Counted from the stretch's first letter, positions 21,140-36,830 are shown. The stretch: 64,000 nucleotides of DNA from Synchiropus splendidus (GCF_027744825.2 NC_071345.1:13641501-13705500); one strand, 5' to 3'. The notes: a model not told the origin generated them from the sequence alone. Made by a program: numbers and translations.

Positions 21140-24100
21140 TGGTTGGTCAAGTAAGAAGTTGCAACGTTACCTCTCTGAAGTAATAACACCCAGCACTTAC
21201 AGGAGAAGATATTCCTAAGAGAAGGCACTTCAAAAATCCATAATGTAGTAGGAGAGCAGCAGCGTGAGTGAGTTTGGGCAGATGCTGACATTTCAATGTT
21301 TTGACCTTCCATCAACACTATCGATCCCTGAATGAAGCTTTCACTGAAACTGGTTTATTATGACCTAATAACGTTACTGTGGACATGCGCCGCACTCTTC
21401 AGTGCCACTGAGGCACCACCCAGGCGGAGTCTAGATTTCTGTCTGGAGTCTTTCGTCAGGGTCTGATTCATTATGAACACGTGAAACACATCTGAGGCTC
21501 AGGGGAGGCCAGAGAATTGTTTAATATTGGAACACACACACACACACACACACCTTGTGAAACTCTTGCCAGACAGGAGTCAAGCATCTTTTTAGAGACG
21601 GTTGGACTCCCACACAGGCAGTAATGAGCTCTTCAAGCATTGACTCTCCCATGTGTGTTCACCCAACTCAAACATTAACCGGCTAAAAGATTAAGCGCAC
21701 ACATGTGTAAATAGCTGCCCTCCGTGTTCTCGACGCTCGCGCGCAGGAACCCACACATATAGCCAGCAAAGCTATGTATTTCTAATGAAGCATCAGTCGT
21801 ACTTTAATTAGGCGGCGGTGCCCGAGCTGCTCGTGTGTGCTGCTCGCCGTACGCCCTTTAAGTGTGAAGTCAACTATCTCTGCCAGCGATCCATCGACTG
21901 CTTCTCCTCGGTGGATGGAGTCGACGGTCTCCGTGTGGCTGAATTGCAAAACAAACTGTCTCATTCTGAGAATGAACTTCAGGCCAGAAGTGGAATGAGA
22001 TTAGCATTTTTCCGACATCATTTCCTACGTGAGTTTCCTTGAACTACATAGGAAACAATAGAATAGCAGAACCACATTGTTTTCCTCTGAACACTCTGGT
22101 TTCCTCCCAGCCGTTGAGTGATGAATCTAAATTGGGTCGGCCTCTTGCCCAGGCTGCTCCCGCCAGTGATCCTGTTACTGAAGAAAACAAGTGGCTAGTT
22201 TATTACGCTTCATATTGTAGGGGACGTTTTTACGTTGGCTATTTATTCTGAGCCACAATATGACAGGCTACGTCTTTTAAGTGCTCGTTACATTCCACAA
22301 TTCACCCATTAAAGTCCAGATTGCACTTTTCCTTTGATCATTTCGTTGCCTAAACGCCCATTTTTCATCTAAACAATTTTCTGGTAAGACCGTTCGCCCA
22401 TCATTCTAGATTTGTTTGTTTCTGCTGTATTTATCTTTCTAAGAGGTTTTCAGAAAATAGCCGCCCAGATCAGACTTTCGCCTCAGAAGGTCATGTTTTA
22501 CAGCAGGGGAACGTCCTCCATCTTGATTTACTGGAAAACTCAATTCTTCACTTAGAAAATAGAAGTCATCAAAAATAACAGCACGTATTCAGGAAATAAA
22601 CTTTTAATCCATCTGTGCTTCAATTATTCAGTCAGAACACAGATATATGTACGAGAAGACTAATATGGTAATTACACGTTCCTTCAGATCCAAAAAGGAC
22701 ATTTTCCCACTGAAGATTGTCGCCGCTGTGATCTAGTGAAAATGTCATGTTGCTATATGTTACCATGAATTATTCATGTTGTAAGGCTTTCAAAGATGTT
22801 GACTACGAATGTTCTGCCACAAACATTAACAAGACAGTTTTACTGTCACTTATTCAGCCTGTAAATTTGGTGTTAAACATGAGATGGCCACGTACATATG
22901 AGGCAAAAAATGAATAAATAAAAAACGTGATATAAGTGCTTGACTCAATCTGTCACTACATTCTGACTTGACAGCCCTATGGGTTGACCTGACACTGAGT
23001 GTCTCTGCATCCCTGAACTCCATCAACTCAGTTTGTGTACAGACATTGCTAAATAGAGCTGCGAACCATTATTTTTTGACTCCTGTACAACAGTGTTGTG
23101 TGGGTAGCTTCACAGGCTGTGTTCTGTCAGTTTTATTTTGGGGTTAAATTGTGGCTGCGTGAGATGTTGCGAGTTCTGAGTTGTTTGAAGCTTCACGTCA
23201 GCTAGCGGAGGACGTCTTGGAGTTGTTGTGTTAATATTTCAAAGAAGATCAACATCTTGCCGTGTCACTTTTTTCTCGTGAGAAACTACAAAAAGCAGAG
23301 AGTCTCTGAGGGAAGTATGTGCCACTCGCTCATCTGAAAACTCCTCTGGCACGTGCTCATCAAACCATCACTGACTCAGAGTCTCAGTAACTACTAATGT
23401 CATTATTGTGAGTTTCTTGTGTTAAATTTATGACCTTACCACATACAAGATTATGTGCAAGACTCTCCACTGCACTTTGTTTTGGTGTCTTTGACACACT
23501 CAATATATACCACCAAACAACAATTGAAGCTACAGAATGACGTGTTTATTGAACTTATCGCAAGATTTTAAACTGTCATTGTGGATGGTGTACATTTATA
23601 TCCTCCCCATTCTTGTTTGGGATACAGTAAGTCCATGACGTGTCTTGGTTCCATATTCAAGACAATACTTTTGTCATGAATTCAAATCTCACAAATTCAA
23701 ACGTAAGTCCTTTTTGTGGGTTGATTTTCTTTTGTGGAATCAATTATTTGGTTCAAGAAAAGACTTTTCAAGACAATTCAAAGTGAGATGGTTGAAGGTC
23801 ATTCTGTTTCTAAATCCTACTTATGTTCCTTTTAGTGGGAATTCAATGACGTAGTACTTACTCTGTGTTTACTTGGCCAAAGTTATGGCTTTACAATTGC
23901 CAGAGCAAAGTTGACATTTGACCTTCCATGTTACCTACTGCATTTGGGACAGTCAGGTGAGGGTTTTCTGACACATCCTGCTGACCATTGAATCCAGGAC
24001 CAGATAGCAAGGCATGCTTTCTCATCTCCAAAAGTTTCTGTGAATCCATATGTGAGGTTATAGTCAATATACAAACGGCTGCTAATGTTTCTTAGGTAAG

Positions 24101-27100
24101 AGCGACGTGGTTCTTTCGAAGGCTTCTCCGCGGCACCTGAACGGTGGCCATGACGCCCACTTCATGGTTCTAAGTGCTTGCAAATGCCAGAGACCAATGT
24201 GTTGCCGCGAAAGAACTTTCATTAACAAGTAACACAGGAAGAGGGTGGGAGGGAAGAGGGTGCTGCTGCTGCTTTCAAAGTTGAATCATCTAATGGCCCA
24301 GCTATGTCTGTGCCAGGTGACCAGCCATTATCTGTAATTGTATGGTTTTTGTGAGGGTTTCGTGAAATAGACTCGATGTGGTTCTTTCGCCCCAATTAGT
24401 TACTCGCCCTGCCCCCCCCCTTTCACTTCTTTGTTGTCTCTGAACATTTTAGAATGATGAAAACAAACTGCATGTGGAGGAAATTAGGGCTTTTGAGAAG
24501 ATACCATCAAGAAAACAAGTGTTTTTTCGGTTCATCCTTGCCATTGTGAATTGAATGAGAAGCCTCTCATCAATCTTTTTCCTGAGATTCTTCAGATCTT
24601 CACTTGAAAGACAGTGTAGCTACAAGAAGGGCTTCTAATTGAATTTTTGTCTCCCTGTGTCGCCGTGTTGTGCCTTTCGCCCTTCTGATCGTTGTTTATC
24701 ATAACACATACGTGAATTTTGGTACACATGAGACAGGGGAGCGTTATGATTAAAGCCCAACAGGTGTCAGATCTGTGCTTGCGTGGGTGAATTCCGGCTG
24801 CAGTTGAGACATACGGAGGTAAATAGCTGGCAAACTGTCTAAGGCACTGTCAGCCTTCATACCTGAGCTTCTGTCACTCGACGTGAGGATGAAGAAAAGC
24901 AGAAAGAAATGAATGGTCATGTATGAACTATAGCTACCTCCCTTCATATGTGTGGCTCGGGAACAGGCTTCTGTTCCGGTCCTAACAAGGTCGTGCACGA
25001 TGTACTGGAGCATGCACTGCACAGGCAGGACGCCTCCTTGTTCAGGCTGTTTGCTCTGCCTCTGATCTGCCCCTCTGTTGTCCAGCCACAGACACCTAGC
25101 ACCATGCTGCTTTCTCCTGTCTGTCTTTCATCAGTGCCATGTTGGAGCCTTCACAGTCCATTTTTTCCTCTTCATGCTCTTCTTCTCCACCTCCTGTGGC
25201 ACTGTCTCATTAATTCCCAGTTGTCCACAGTTGTGTCTTGTCCCTCAAAGTGACGACGCCACCTCTCAAGTTTCAACCTACTTGTATTGTATTGATTTAT
25301 TTTGCTGTTGAATTTTCAAATCTGACTAAACCTGATTCATCTCCACCCACTGCATGATCCTCTTGGGATGACATTACCTTAAAAAATAGTCTGTGTTTTA
25401 CCAGAAATCACTGTGCACACTGCAGATATAAAACTGGGAATCATTTCATGAACACTGTTCGAGGAGTATTCGACTGACATTGCGAGTCGCACTCGACTAC
25501 ATATAGAAACAGCGGAAAACTGCCCTTTCGCTGCGTGCGGGGGTGAACCCTGTAAAAAATAATATTGTAGCGTGATAAATATCCTGGCCCAGTCGTCCGC
25601 TGTGGTGCTGCCTTGTGAGGATTTTCAAATGTCCGGTCTTATAGCTAAGATTTCGGTTTGGTGTTTAGTAGTAAAACATCGCCCCGATCCCATACTAGTG
25701 AACTGCCAGCGTGAGACAAGAATGGAATGAATATGAATAACCTTCCTTGCATGGCCATGTGTTTATAAATAATGACTTACACTTGGCTTATTGATGAAGG
25801 TATATGAACATAAAACTGTCAGACCAGCTTGAAACTGGTCAGCGAGGCATTTCATAAGTTGACCATTTTCATGTTTGCAAATAAAACGGTCCAGATGTCT
25901 AGCCTTGTTTTGAACATCATGCATGAGTCTTTTTCCTTGCAGTGTCTTGAATAAAGCTTTTTTACGCTCGAACAGAGTGAGTTCAAGGCAAATCCATATC
26001 AATTAGGCAGACGTTCTTCTAACCTTTCACTGATCGACTCATTCACTGATCTCTTGTTTCTCTCATCTCAAGCGATTTGACTGAGAAACAATTCCACTCG
26101 TAATTACCTGTGATTTATCACCATGAAAGCGTCTCGACATGTTTTTCAAGTCTCAAAAAGGATGAGATTGATGATCACCAAAACTGACTTGTTTCTGTCT
26201 GTCAGGCGTCTTTTTCTGTTGCACAAATCGCGAGTGGAAATGTTACTATGATCATTAAAACATCAAGATAAATACCCGATTTGCTTGTGTTTTCCTCTCA
26301 TGCGTGGCGTCGTGTGCCAAGTGGCAAAGGTCCACGCCAGGATGAGAGACTGTACTTCGAGCTGGAAATTGATTCTGACCTCCAGGATGTGCAAAGCTCA
26401 TCTCAAAACAATTGGCTGCCTTTGCACTGTTCCAGTTAAACAATCTACTGTTGGAGGTTTGCTCTTTTGTCTGACACAGTGCACATTGTTTTCATCACTG
26501 GAAGCAACTTACCTGTATGAAACTACACAGCCACAGTTTGTGTCCAGGGGATTTCTCGAGCTGGGCGCTTGACTCGCTCTGAGCTGGTTGGTATTCAACA
26601 TGTTTTTGCCTCTGTCGCACCTCTTGGCATTTGTATGCTGCGGCAAGCAATACTGGGAGACAACAAGCTTTGCCCAGTGTGGACGGACAAACCCAGCGTA
26701 CAATGACCTTTATGTGATGTGAGGCTAAACATGAAAAAAGAAAACTAACCGTACTGCCACTAGGATACACAAAACTCCCATTAAATTCCATACACCACGT
26801 TGTGATTGTTGTACTTGAGATAATGAAGTGATCCGACGCAAATAATCAGGAGCAGTGAGTCGATATTATGGTCTAAAGGCCAAAGAAATGACGTGTTTTC
26901 TTGAGCTGCAAGAAGCAGTGTTGAGACCCTTCAGTTTGATTATGCTGGCAACACTTCAACATCATTCTTCACCCTGGACATTTTTACACAATGGGACAAC
27001 GGAATGGACGATTAAATTCTGGTAACTCTGGATTATCGACTCTTTTCTTATTCACACCCCACTGTAGCACTTAACACTCAGCCACCTGTGTTGTATCTGT

Positions 27101-27188
27101 GTTAGAAAATATCAAATCACTCAAATATTTAGATACTTGATGGTATGATACTGAACAAATATTTTCATTTTGCTACATCAATGTGTAG

Positions 27189-27190
<2 letters not shown>
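21140..27190. other. unique sequence, no gene seen
   Basis: Six kilobases contain no repeat I could pair within the window other than an (AC)n at 21532-21553. C-runs lie at 24412-24421. Frames reach at most about 101 codons and none shows a domain. Conserved non-coding elements could be hidden here but cannot be judged without alignment to other fishes. Confidence 0.5.
21532..21553. repeat. (AC)11 microsatellite
   Basis: 22 bases of uninterrupted AC repeat. Confidence 0.95.

Positions 27191-27280
<90 letters not shown>
27191..27280. repeat. (AT)45 microsatellite
   Basis: 90 bases of uninterrupted AT repeat. A second, impure AT/T tract follows at 27350-27386. Confidence 0.97.
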
Positions 27281-27284
<4 letters not shown>

Positions 27285-27934
27285 ATATACAAACAAAAAA
27301 AAACATATACTACAGAAAACAACAATAGTCGAGTAGAACTCATTCTTTTTTATTATATATTTATATATATATTTGGTTTTTTTTTCCAGTAAGATAATCG
27401 CTCTGGTGGATAAATATAACAAAATATCAATGTACTCCCAGCATTGTAATGTATTGGAACATGTCATAGAGTGTAACAAAATGTTGTGCAATAAAAATGG
27501 ACAGATTAAAATAAAAGTACTGCTGGATCTGTGCCGGTCCTGGCCATTAGCTTTCACTGTTGCTTTAGGTCTCTGTTTTTATCAGCTCCAGTCCACCCCA
27601 ACACAATCTCTTAAAGACAACATATTCTTAAAAAAAAAAAAAAAACAATGCCAATCTGGGACAAATGCTGAAAATGGTCATCTTTCCCAATGTTAAGGAA
27701 TCCTTAAAAAAATTCACCACTAAAATGCAATCCCATTTTTGAATGTTGAATGTTGGTTATGCCATTTTGTCGATGACTCATCTTGCAATAAGGGGTTATG
27801 TTTTTTGCTCTTAATATTAATGCATGTTCTCTACACGATCAAAAATTGGCTCACGCTAAACATTTCAACCAGCCAACTCTGAAACCACGTTCCCAAACTC
27901 TGTTCATGAACATAGATGCCCATAAACCAAAGCA
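27281..27934. other. unique AT-rich sequence
   Basis: It contains an impure AT/T tract at 27350-27386 and a 16-base A run at 27631-27646. No gene or classifiable repeat seen. Confidence 0.5.
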
Positions 27935-28082
27935 ACTTTTGCAAGTGCCTTAAGTTTGAGTCTCAGAAGCATGTGTTTGAATCCCAGTGAGGTAACCAGT
28001 TCAGACCATTAGGAAAGGTCTCTGTTGCGAGATGCTGATCTGTCATAAGTTGTTTTGAATGAAAGTGTCTGCTAAAGGAGAC
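27935..28082 (+). mobile_element. tRNA-type SINE remnant (V-SINE-like core)
   Basis: GTTTGAATCCC at 27975-27985 is a good RNA polymerase III box B (GGTTCGAATCC type). About 75 bases downstream, CATAAGTTGTTTTGAATGAA and GTGTCTGCTAAAGG resemble the widespread fish SINE 3' domain (TTGGATAAAAGCGTCTGCTAAATG). The spacing from tRNA-like head to conserved 3' domain is right for this class. Box A is not clearly preserved, so the 5' limit is approximate. Family knowledge is from memory. Confidence 0.6.
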
Positions 28083-29835
28083 GTTATGAAAGAGAAAAAT
28101 GATATAACATATAGTAGTGTATGTGTGGGATGACATGCTTGTGTGAGTCACTTCGTACTATTGAAGTTTCATATTCGATAATTGTCAGATTGTTTCATCA
28201 GAGAGTGAAAGTGTCACAATTCGATAAAGGTTTAGATAAAAAGTCTACATCATTTTGAGCTGCACAAAGCAACATAGGACACCTTGTTTTTATATTTCTC
28301 CGCACGCAGTCTGAGGATTCGACCAAATTGCCAGAGCGTATTGGAGTCAGCATGATTTCTGACACAGGATGGAAAATTTGGGGAAAATGTGCCTGCGGGA
28401 CGCTATTGTTTACTTGTTTGTGTGTGTGTTTGCGCTCAATTGTGCGCTTACTTATCTACATATAACCAATTATAGTGATGGGAAGCAATCAATGCTCCAT
28501 ATATCGACGGGTTGGATGGATGGAAAAACAAAACAGAGTCGCGATTGTGAGTCTGTGCTGTAGGGGGGGTACTCACTTAATTTGAGTCGGGCTATTTGCA
28601 TTCATAGCATGACGGCAAGTGGGGATAAAGAGAGTGAGACACGGGAAGAGGGCAGACAAACAGGACGGCCAAGTGGAAGGGACAGAAAACAAATGGAGTG
28701 TAAGGAAGACAAGACCAGTGGCAGAGCGAGAGAAGGGCAGATTAGATGGGAGAGGGCGGCCTGACTAGGGAGGGAGACGGGAGAATTGTTTGGCAAGGCC
28801 ACGGATTCAAAGTGGGCGTCTAATCCTGGAGGCGGCAGGAATCGTCCTTGCTGTAAATGACCAACCACTGTACTCCTTAAATTCCAGTCGTCACAGCCGC
28901 TTAGGCTCGCGAGAATCCTGGTTGTCACACTTGAACTTTGTTAACAAGATCGAAATGTGTTTTCACTGGAGGAGATTTAGAGTGAATCATTCCAAATCCT
29001 GCTCTGAATATAAAAGCTCGCGCTCCTTGTATTTCCCATGTTTTCCTTTAATCTGCGGTGGCGAGGAACGTTATTTACTTGAGAACAGATTACTTAATTC
29101 ACCGCTAATTTAGCGGAGATCTCCACGGCCCCAGTGGGTGAACCATCTCAAGCACTTCCCTCGCGTCGTCTTCATTACTCTTAGCTTTAGCTTAGCTTGA
29201 GGCGCTGTGTGCGGCCATTAATTGGATCTGTTGCCCAGTGGACAGCGCTTCCGCTCACAGTAACAAACCAGCTCAAGGGTTTCTTTTCTTCTGTCGAGAA
29301 TGCTTAACTCAGATTTGTTTTGTTCATCCATGACTCCAAATTGTTAGTATGTCTGAGTCGCTGTCTCGGTTGGGTGTCAGGGAAGTGTGGTCCAATCTGA
29401 ATTCCATGTCTGAGAGAAGAGAGTGGAAGTCAGTTGAAGTCAGATGGAATATATGTGCGCCATTGTCAGGAAGTCTTGAGGAACAGTGACGATGCCAGTA
29501 GAATAGGTCATGAAAATACATATATATATATTTTTTGTGATAAGTCATCCAGATGAATTGAGAGAGAAGGTGAAGAAGAGAGTGCTGCCGTGGTGGGATC
29601 GAAAACACTGAGGATCAACATGAAATCTCAACAGGTTAGTAATGACACCTGCCATGGTCAGTAGTTTACTGGCTGTCAAAGGGACACGGAAGTGGAGTTG
29701 TGATCTATCATGAATAAAGATAGATCAGAAATGAGTATAGCAGAGGGGCATGTGGAGAAGTTTGGAAACAAAGCTAGGAGAGGACTGATGGTGTAGACAC
29801 ATGGAGAAAAGAGACTGTGGAGATGCTGGGCATAT
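28083..29835. other. unique sequence with a purine-rich block
   Basis: The plus strand at 28610-28800 is purine-rich (GGGAGAGGG-type), keeping a 108-codon minus-strand frame open by composition. A small AT tract lies at 29518-29532. No gene seen. Confidence 0.5.
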
Positions 29836-32317
<2,482 letters not shown>

Positions 32318-32420
32318 CCAGTCCTGTGGGAACCAGTTGTGGATTATGGAACTATCGTGGTATTAGATAAATAATTTAAATTACAATTGCAGTGATGTGA
32401 ATTTGATTTTTTAATGTATT
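32318..32420 (+). repeat. local direct duplication D, copy 1
   Basis: It begins CCAGTCCTGTGGGAACCAGT and aligns with 33000-33105 over about 100 bases with substitutions and small indels: GTGGATTATGGAACT against GTGGATTCTGGAGCT, and GCAGTGATGTG against GCAGCGATGTG. It shows no sign of being a named transposon. Confidence 0.65.
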
Positions 32421-32999
32421 TATTTGTGTTCTTACAGAATTACATGGCCTCTCAGTCCCACTGCATAATCTAGCTCCTCTGGAATATTTTTCTCCACTCG
32501 CAATATGTTGAGAATCCATGGTGTGTGAAGAACAAAACATTTCTCAACCAAACAGTCTCATGACGTGGGTGAAAACCCCAATGTTACAGCGTGTTTAGTC
32601 TCCTCATTTGTTTGTCTTCTTCCTTCTTCCTTCATGTCATGATCGGACAACTGAACTAACTTCAGGCTCTGAACACATCTGCTCTCGAGCTACCAGACAA
32701 GTTTCCTCTGTCACATTATGACACTCTTACTATGCGTCTGACACCCATTGCCAGAGACGCCCGGGACTGAATCCAGCTCTGCAAGTGAACTGCTGCACGA
32801 TTGTAGCCAAGTCCGCCTCTTTTTGTCCATGATCCCAAGTTAGACGTTGTGAAAGTGGGACTTTTCCCACTGTGAAGTCACCTTTCTGTTTGGTGTGGTG
32901 AGGTCGACCCTGCCAGGCTGGCTGTCATTAATATTTGACACTTCAACACTAGCGTTGCTATTAAATCCTCATTAAAGCGCCATTAACATATGGCAACAT

Positions 33000-33105
33000 C
33001 CAGTCCTGTGGGAGCCAGCTGTGGATTCTGGAGCTTTCAAGATATCAGATTAATATTTTAAATTCCTGCAGCGATGTGGAGTAGATTTGATCTGTTGTAG
33101 GGTTA
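33000..33105 (+). repeat. local direct duplication D, copy 2
   Basis: This is the partner of 32318-32420, in the same orientation 682 bases downstream, beginning CCAGTCCTGTGGGAGCCAGC. The divergence suggests an old duplication or two copies of a low-copy repeat. Confidence 0.65.
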
Positions 33106-33205
33106 TTACGTCCTCTGGCCACAAAACTGAAACCGTCCGTCCACACATTAATTCATGTATTGGTCAGTTTCGTGCGGTGAATGCGATGTGCACAACACAG
33201 TCACG

Positions 33206-33600
33206 AACTCTTGGAACAAATTTGCAAATAGCAAAACACATTTAGTAACTTTTTTTCCCCCAAGTTTGTGAGCGTATTTACAGGTTTGTAAATGTGTTTT
33301 TAGACTTGTGTTTTTATGGCTTGTGAAATGAACAGAACATCTTTGTGCATTAAGTGGACGCCCACCGGCGATTCCCCGCAATTGGTATAAGTGGGAGATT
33401 CCAGCAACCACTTTGGACACAGATACGATTTTTGGGGAAAATTTGCGTATACTGGAAACACTTTCACAAACTCTGAAAACAAATTTACAAACTCTAAAAA
33501 CACATTTTCAGAGTCTGAAATACATTTACAAACTTGGACGTACACTTTGTTTTAAACGTTCCAAATCTAATTCATTGTTTGTAAATTTGTTTGAGAAGTT
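33206..33600. mobile_element. foldback-like element with repeated TTTGTAAAT arms
   Basis: The outer ends are inverted: 33206-33228 against the reverse complement of 33578-33600 agree at 18 of 23 positions around AACAAATTTGCAAA. Each arm is itself built from forward and reverse copies of a module. AAATTTGCAAAT..AACACATTT then GTTTGTAAATGTGTTTTT lie on the left; ACAAATTTACAAACTC..AACACATTTT then TTTGTAAATTTGTTTG lie on the right. The middle (about 33312-33462) is unrelated. This layout fits a non-autonomous DNA element with long, subrepeat-bearing inverted ends. No target duplication was identified. Confidence 0.55.
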
Positions 33601-34645
33601 TTGTACTTCTCAGCCATAGTACTTTCTCTATCCATCCATGCACAAACAATCATCTGCATCCACCCACAATCCATCCATCCAATAAATAGGATGTTTGGGT
33701 TTTCTGCGACGTCTTGCTACGGGGGTCATTCAGGGCCGCAGGTCTGCTGTTCCATCACAACATGGCTTTTTACGTTTATTTGCTCCTTAACCTTGCATAA
33801 CAAAGCCTACCTCAGAATATTAATGGGTGCCCTGTGGCAATGTCCTTTTAGTTTACACTGGCCTCGGTAGCAAGTTTGCAATAGTGCATATCATTTGCAG
33901 ATGGAGAAGGAATTTGCATCTTTCACGGGAGTCGAGTTGTAGCTCCTGTTGTTTGGACTTTTGATGAGCTCTCGGATGCACTTAAACACGCCCCTCTGAA
34001 GAGCGTTATTTTAGTGAGAATGAGAGTTTTTTTTATTTTGCGAGTGTGCGAATGGTTGCTCCCCGGCTGTATCTGCCATGCCGCCGCCAGCTTCTTTAAT
34101 CAGCCCGTCATTGCTGCATGAATTCCGCTCCGAGACGCCGCCTCCCTTCCCCTGTGTGTGGCAGCCACATCCGCTTCGCATCAGACCGCAAGTGTCATTT
34201 AGCTCTCAACACACACATGACTCCCCGGAGCTTTTTTTTTGTGTGTTATTAAAGACGGTGCTCGCTCCCCTACCGACCCGTCACATGTATTTTGATGTGC
34301 GTGTGCGAATGTGTTGATGCTCAGATCTATTACAAGCAGCAACCCAAGTGTTGCCCTGGAGGAATCATTGATTCTGGAGCTGTGCATACGTGCCGATTTA
34401 TGTTTCTGTCGGCGCTCGATTTATGGCCCCCAGAGCCCCCCGACTGAAATGTAGCAGATTGTATCACCGGCTGAATGATACATACTTAAAGTGAATTCAT
34501 TCGACAGACCACTTCTCACCATTTTTTTTCTCCCCCCCCCCCACTTTCTGTTTCTATAATAAAATCGCTGCTCAGGCTTGTATTATTGTTTAATTATGTG
34601 TTCAAGACACACAAGTTGCATGAGGGCCACATTACGGTATTCCAG
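33601..34645. other. unique sequence, no gene seen
   Basis: Impure ATCC repeats lie at 33628-33684 and a T-run/C-run junction at 34523-34542. No gene seen. Confidence 0.5.
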
Positions 34646-34647
34646 TA

Positions 34648-35086
34648 CAGTAAATCCAGAACTCAAACGCCCCCGAAAAAAGCCGGGAAAACCAACTACA
34701 GGGTTTGGTGTCCTGTTGTGGGCTGGAGCTGGGACAGGGATGAGGCGAGTCTGGGACAGAGCGTTACTTGGTTTATGACTTTGTCACAGCCAAACTGCAC
34801 AGAAGCGCACATTCAGAGCTGGACACGCACAGGGCACCTCTTCACTTCTGGAGAGACGTCACTCACTCGGCAACCCCTCCCACATGCAGCGGCCACACAC
34901 ATAGAGGAACAGCGCACCTGCAGCAGACACTCTACATTCTCTCCTACAAAAGACTATTTTAAGGCTTGGAATGCATTATTTCTTTTTCCATTCATTGTAA
35001 TGGAAAAAATCGATTCAGATTTGGAACAATTCGCTTCTCGAACGGCTGTCTCGAACAGATTGTGGTCGAGAACCGAGGTACCACTC
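34648..35086 (+). mobile_element. MITE-A copy 5, deletion derivative with TA on both sides
   Basis: The left end retains only CAGT before jumping to AAATCCAGAACTCAAACG. A second deletion removes the segment corresponding to about 5830-6045. The rest follows the copy at 5698 to the right end, ACCGAGGTACCACT at 35074-35085, closed by C where G is expected. TA lies immediately outside both ends (34646-34647 and 35087-35088), the best evidence in the window for a TA target duplication. This favours Tc1/mariner-type transposition. Confidence 0.88.
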
Positions 35087-36680
35087 TATATATAATCTTA
35101 AAAAAAGTTTTAATTCTTGCAAAAGACATGACAAATTATTAAAAACTGACATGAAAACCAAAAAAATATTATTTATTTTAAGAACCCAAAATCAAACTGT
35201 TAAAAAAAAGAGAAAAATAAAAATAAATAAATTATTTAATTACAATGAAAGTGCTCTGTTCGTCTTTGGGTGTTGCGATGCTTCCTTCTCTTTGCATGCA
35301 CATTGGAATCGTGCTACTTGGAGACACTGACTTGGAAAACTCCTTTCAGGTCTTTCAGATAAAAGATAATAAATAAGTAATAAATGAAAAAAGAAATAAA
35401 TCCCCTTCACTAGAAAACACTGTTTTCCACCTTTATGGGACACAAACCATTGCGACTTGATAAAACGCATCATGTGCAAGTAAATTCACTTCACTTATTT
35501 GGGGGTTAAGTTGTACATGCAAGAGCATTCTGAGAAATTGAACATAGTCGGGGCGACGGTCAAAGATGGTGGCAGTGTCAGACCTTGCAATACAGCTTGC
35601 TCAGACGCAACAAATGTGTGTCACTGCAGTGATAAATATTTCACTATTTGCACAAAATGTAGTTAAAAATCAAGACAAGAAAATGTACTCTTGATCGGAT
35701 TTAACTAATAGTGTGTGATTTTTGAGTCAAAACGAAAAATGAACCACAGATATTGGAGGTTTTCCCTTTGTAGGAAAGGCACGTTCCCAAATTGTGCATC
35801 TAACTTAAGTGTTTGATCTGCGTATTGTGACATATGTCTTTGGGTGGCAATGGGCCTGGAGCACCAGTGGTTTCCGGTATTCGCTCATGCATGCGCTCAA
35901 AAGAGGGCAATGACGCCATGACATGTTGGCGCATAAAGCCATCGACGAGTCATTGCAGCCCCACAACCAATGCATTTAATGTCAAGGATACTAATGTTTG
36001 ATGAATACTGAAAGTCACCTGTCGTCTGCCTTCATCCCGGCTTCTTTACTATTTTGAGGACGGCTCTCCAACCGTGCCGCTGTAATTACAATCCTAAAAG
36101 TGCCCCGTTCCAACCGTTGTTTAAACTTCTTCCTGAGTTTTTCCCCCACAAAATGGTGGAACTCAGCCACTGCAAATGTTTTTTTTTTTTTTGTTTTTTT
36201 TTTTTGTCAGATCTACAGTGAAAGCAGTTAAACAAAAACAGGCATCTAGTCCTCATCCAGTCCACCAAATGATAACTTTATTTAATTATCCGTGAATTCT
36301 GCTGTATTTTCCACTTGTTTACACTTCGGCCCAAGCACTGAGAAGCGTGAACCACGCTCAGCTTTTCTTTATTTATTTGCAGGAGATTTTTAAGCTAATT
36401 AGTTTAGGTTCAGGGGAGAACAGTAATTGCCTCCCAGGAGTCACAATGGGGGGATGACAAAGGCAGAGTGAGAGAAGGGAGGCCTGGAGGGAGGGAACTG
36501 AGGGAAGAAACATGCACAGGGAAGTTATGTGGGAGATATTTACTGCCAACGTTTGCGCAAGTCAAGTTTTGGCTTGGAAACTAAATATTGTAAACAAAAC
36601 ATAGATAACTCTATTTGCTGTGGTGTCTGTGGAAAGGGCAGAGATTATTATCAATTTTGAGGAAGATTTTCTTTAAATTC
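35087..36680. other. unique AT-rich sequence
   Basis: The first 150 bases are rich in A and T. Poly-T runs lie at 36179-36190 and 36196-36205. No gene seen. Confidence 0.5.
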
Positions 36681-36830
36681 TAGACTATAGAGTGCTGCGG
36701 GATATTAGCAACACCCACTAAATTTAAGAAGGAAAATAGATCTTGTTCATACATAAGCCACACCGGTCTATAAGCTGCGGGTGCAGTGGTGCTGTCTGCA
36801 CCGTAGAATGGTCAGCGGTGCTTAAAAATG
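36681..36830. repeat. interspersed repeat with CCGGTCTATAAGCTGCGGG
   Basis: The strings AGACTATAGAGTGCTGCGG, ACACCCACTAAATTTAAG, ACATAAGCCACACCGGTCT and ATAAGCTGCGGGTGCAG follow the order I recall for a vertebrate interspersed repeat with CACCGGTCTATAAGCCGCGG-type modules. Two GACTATA/GTCTATA..GCTGCGG modules are visible as direct repeats. The class is not assigned. Confidence 0.5.

Noticed and set aside
33628..33684. CRISPR-like or tandem array of ATCC units
   Set aside because: Irregular tetranucleotide repeat with no spacer structure. The eukaryotic context makes CRISPR implausible.
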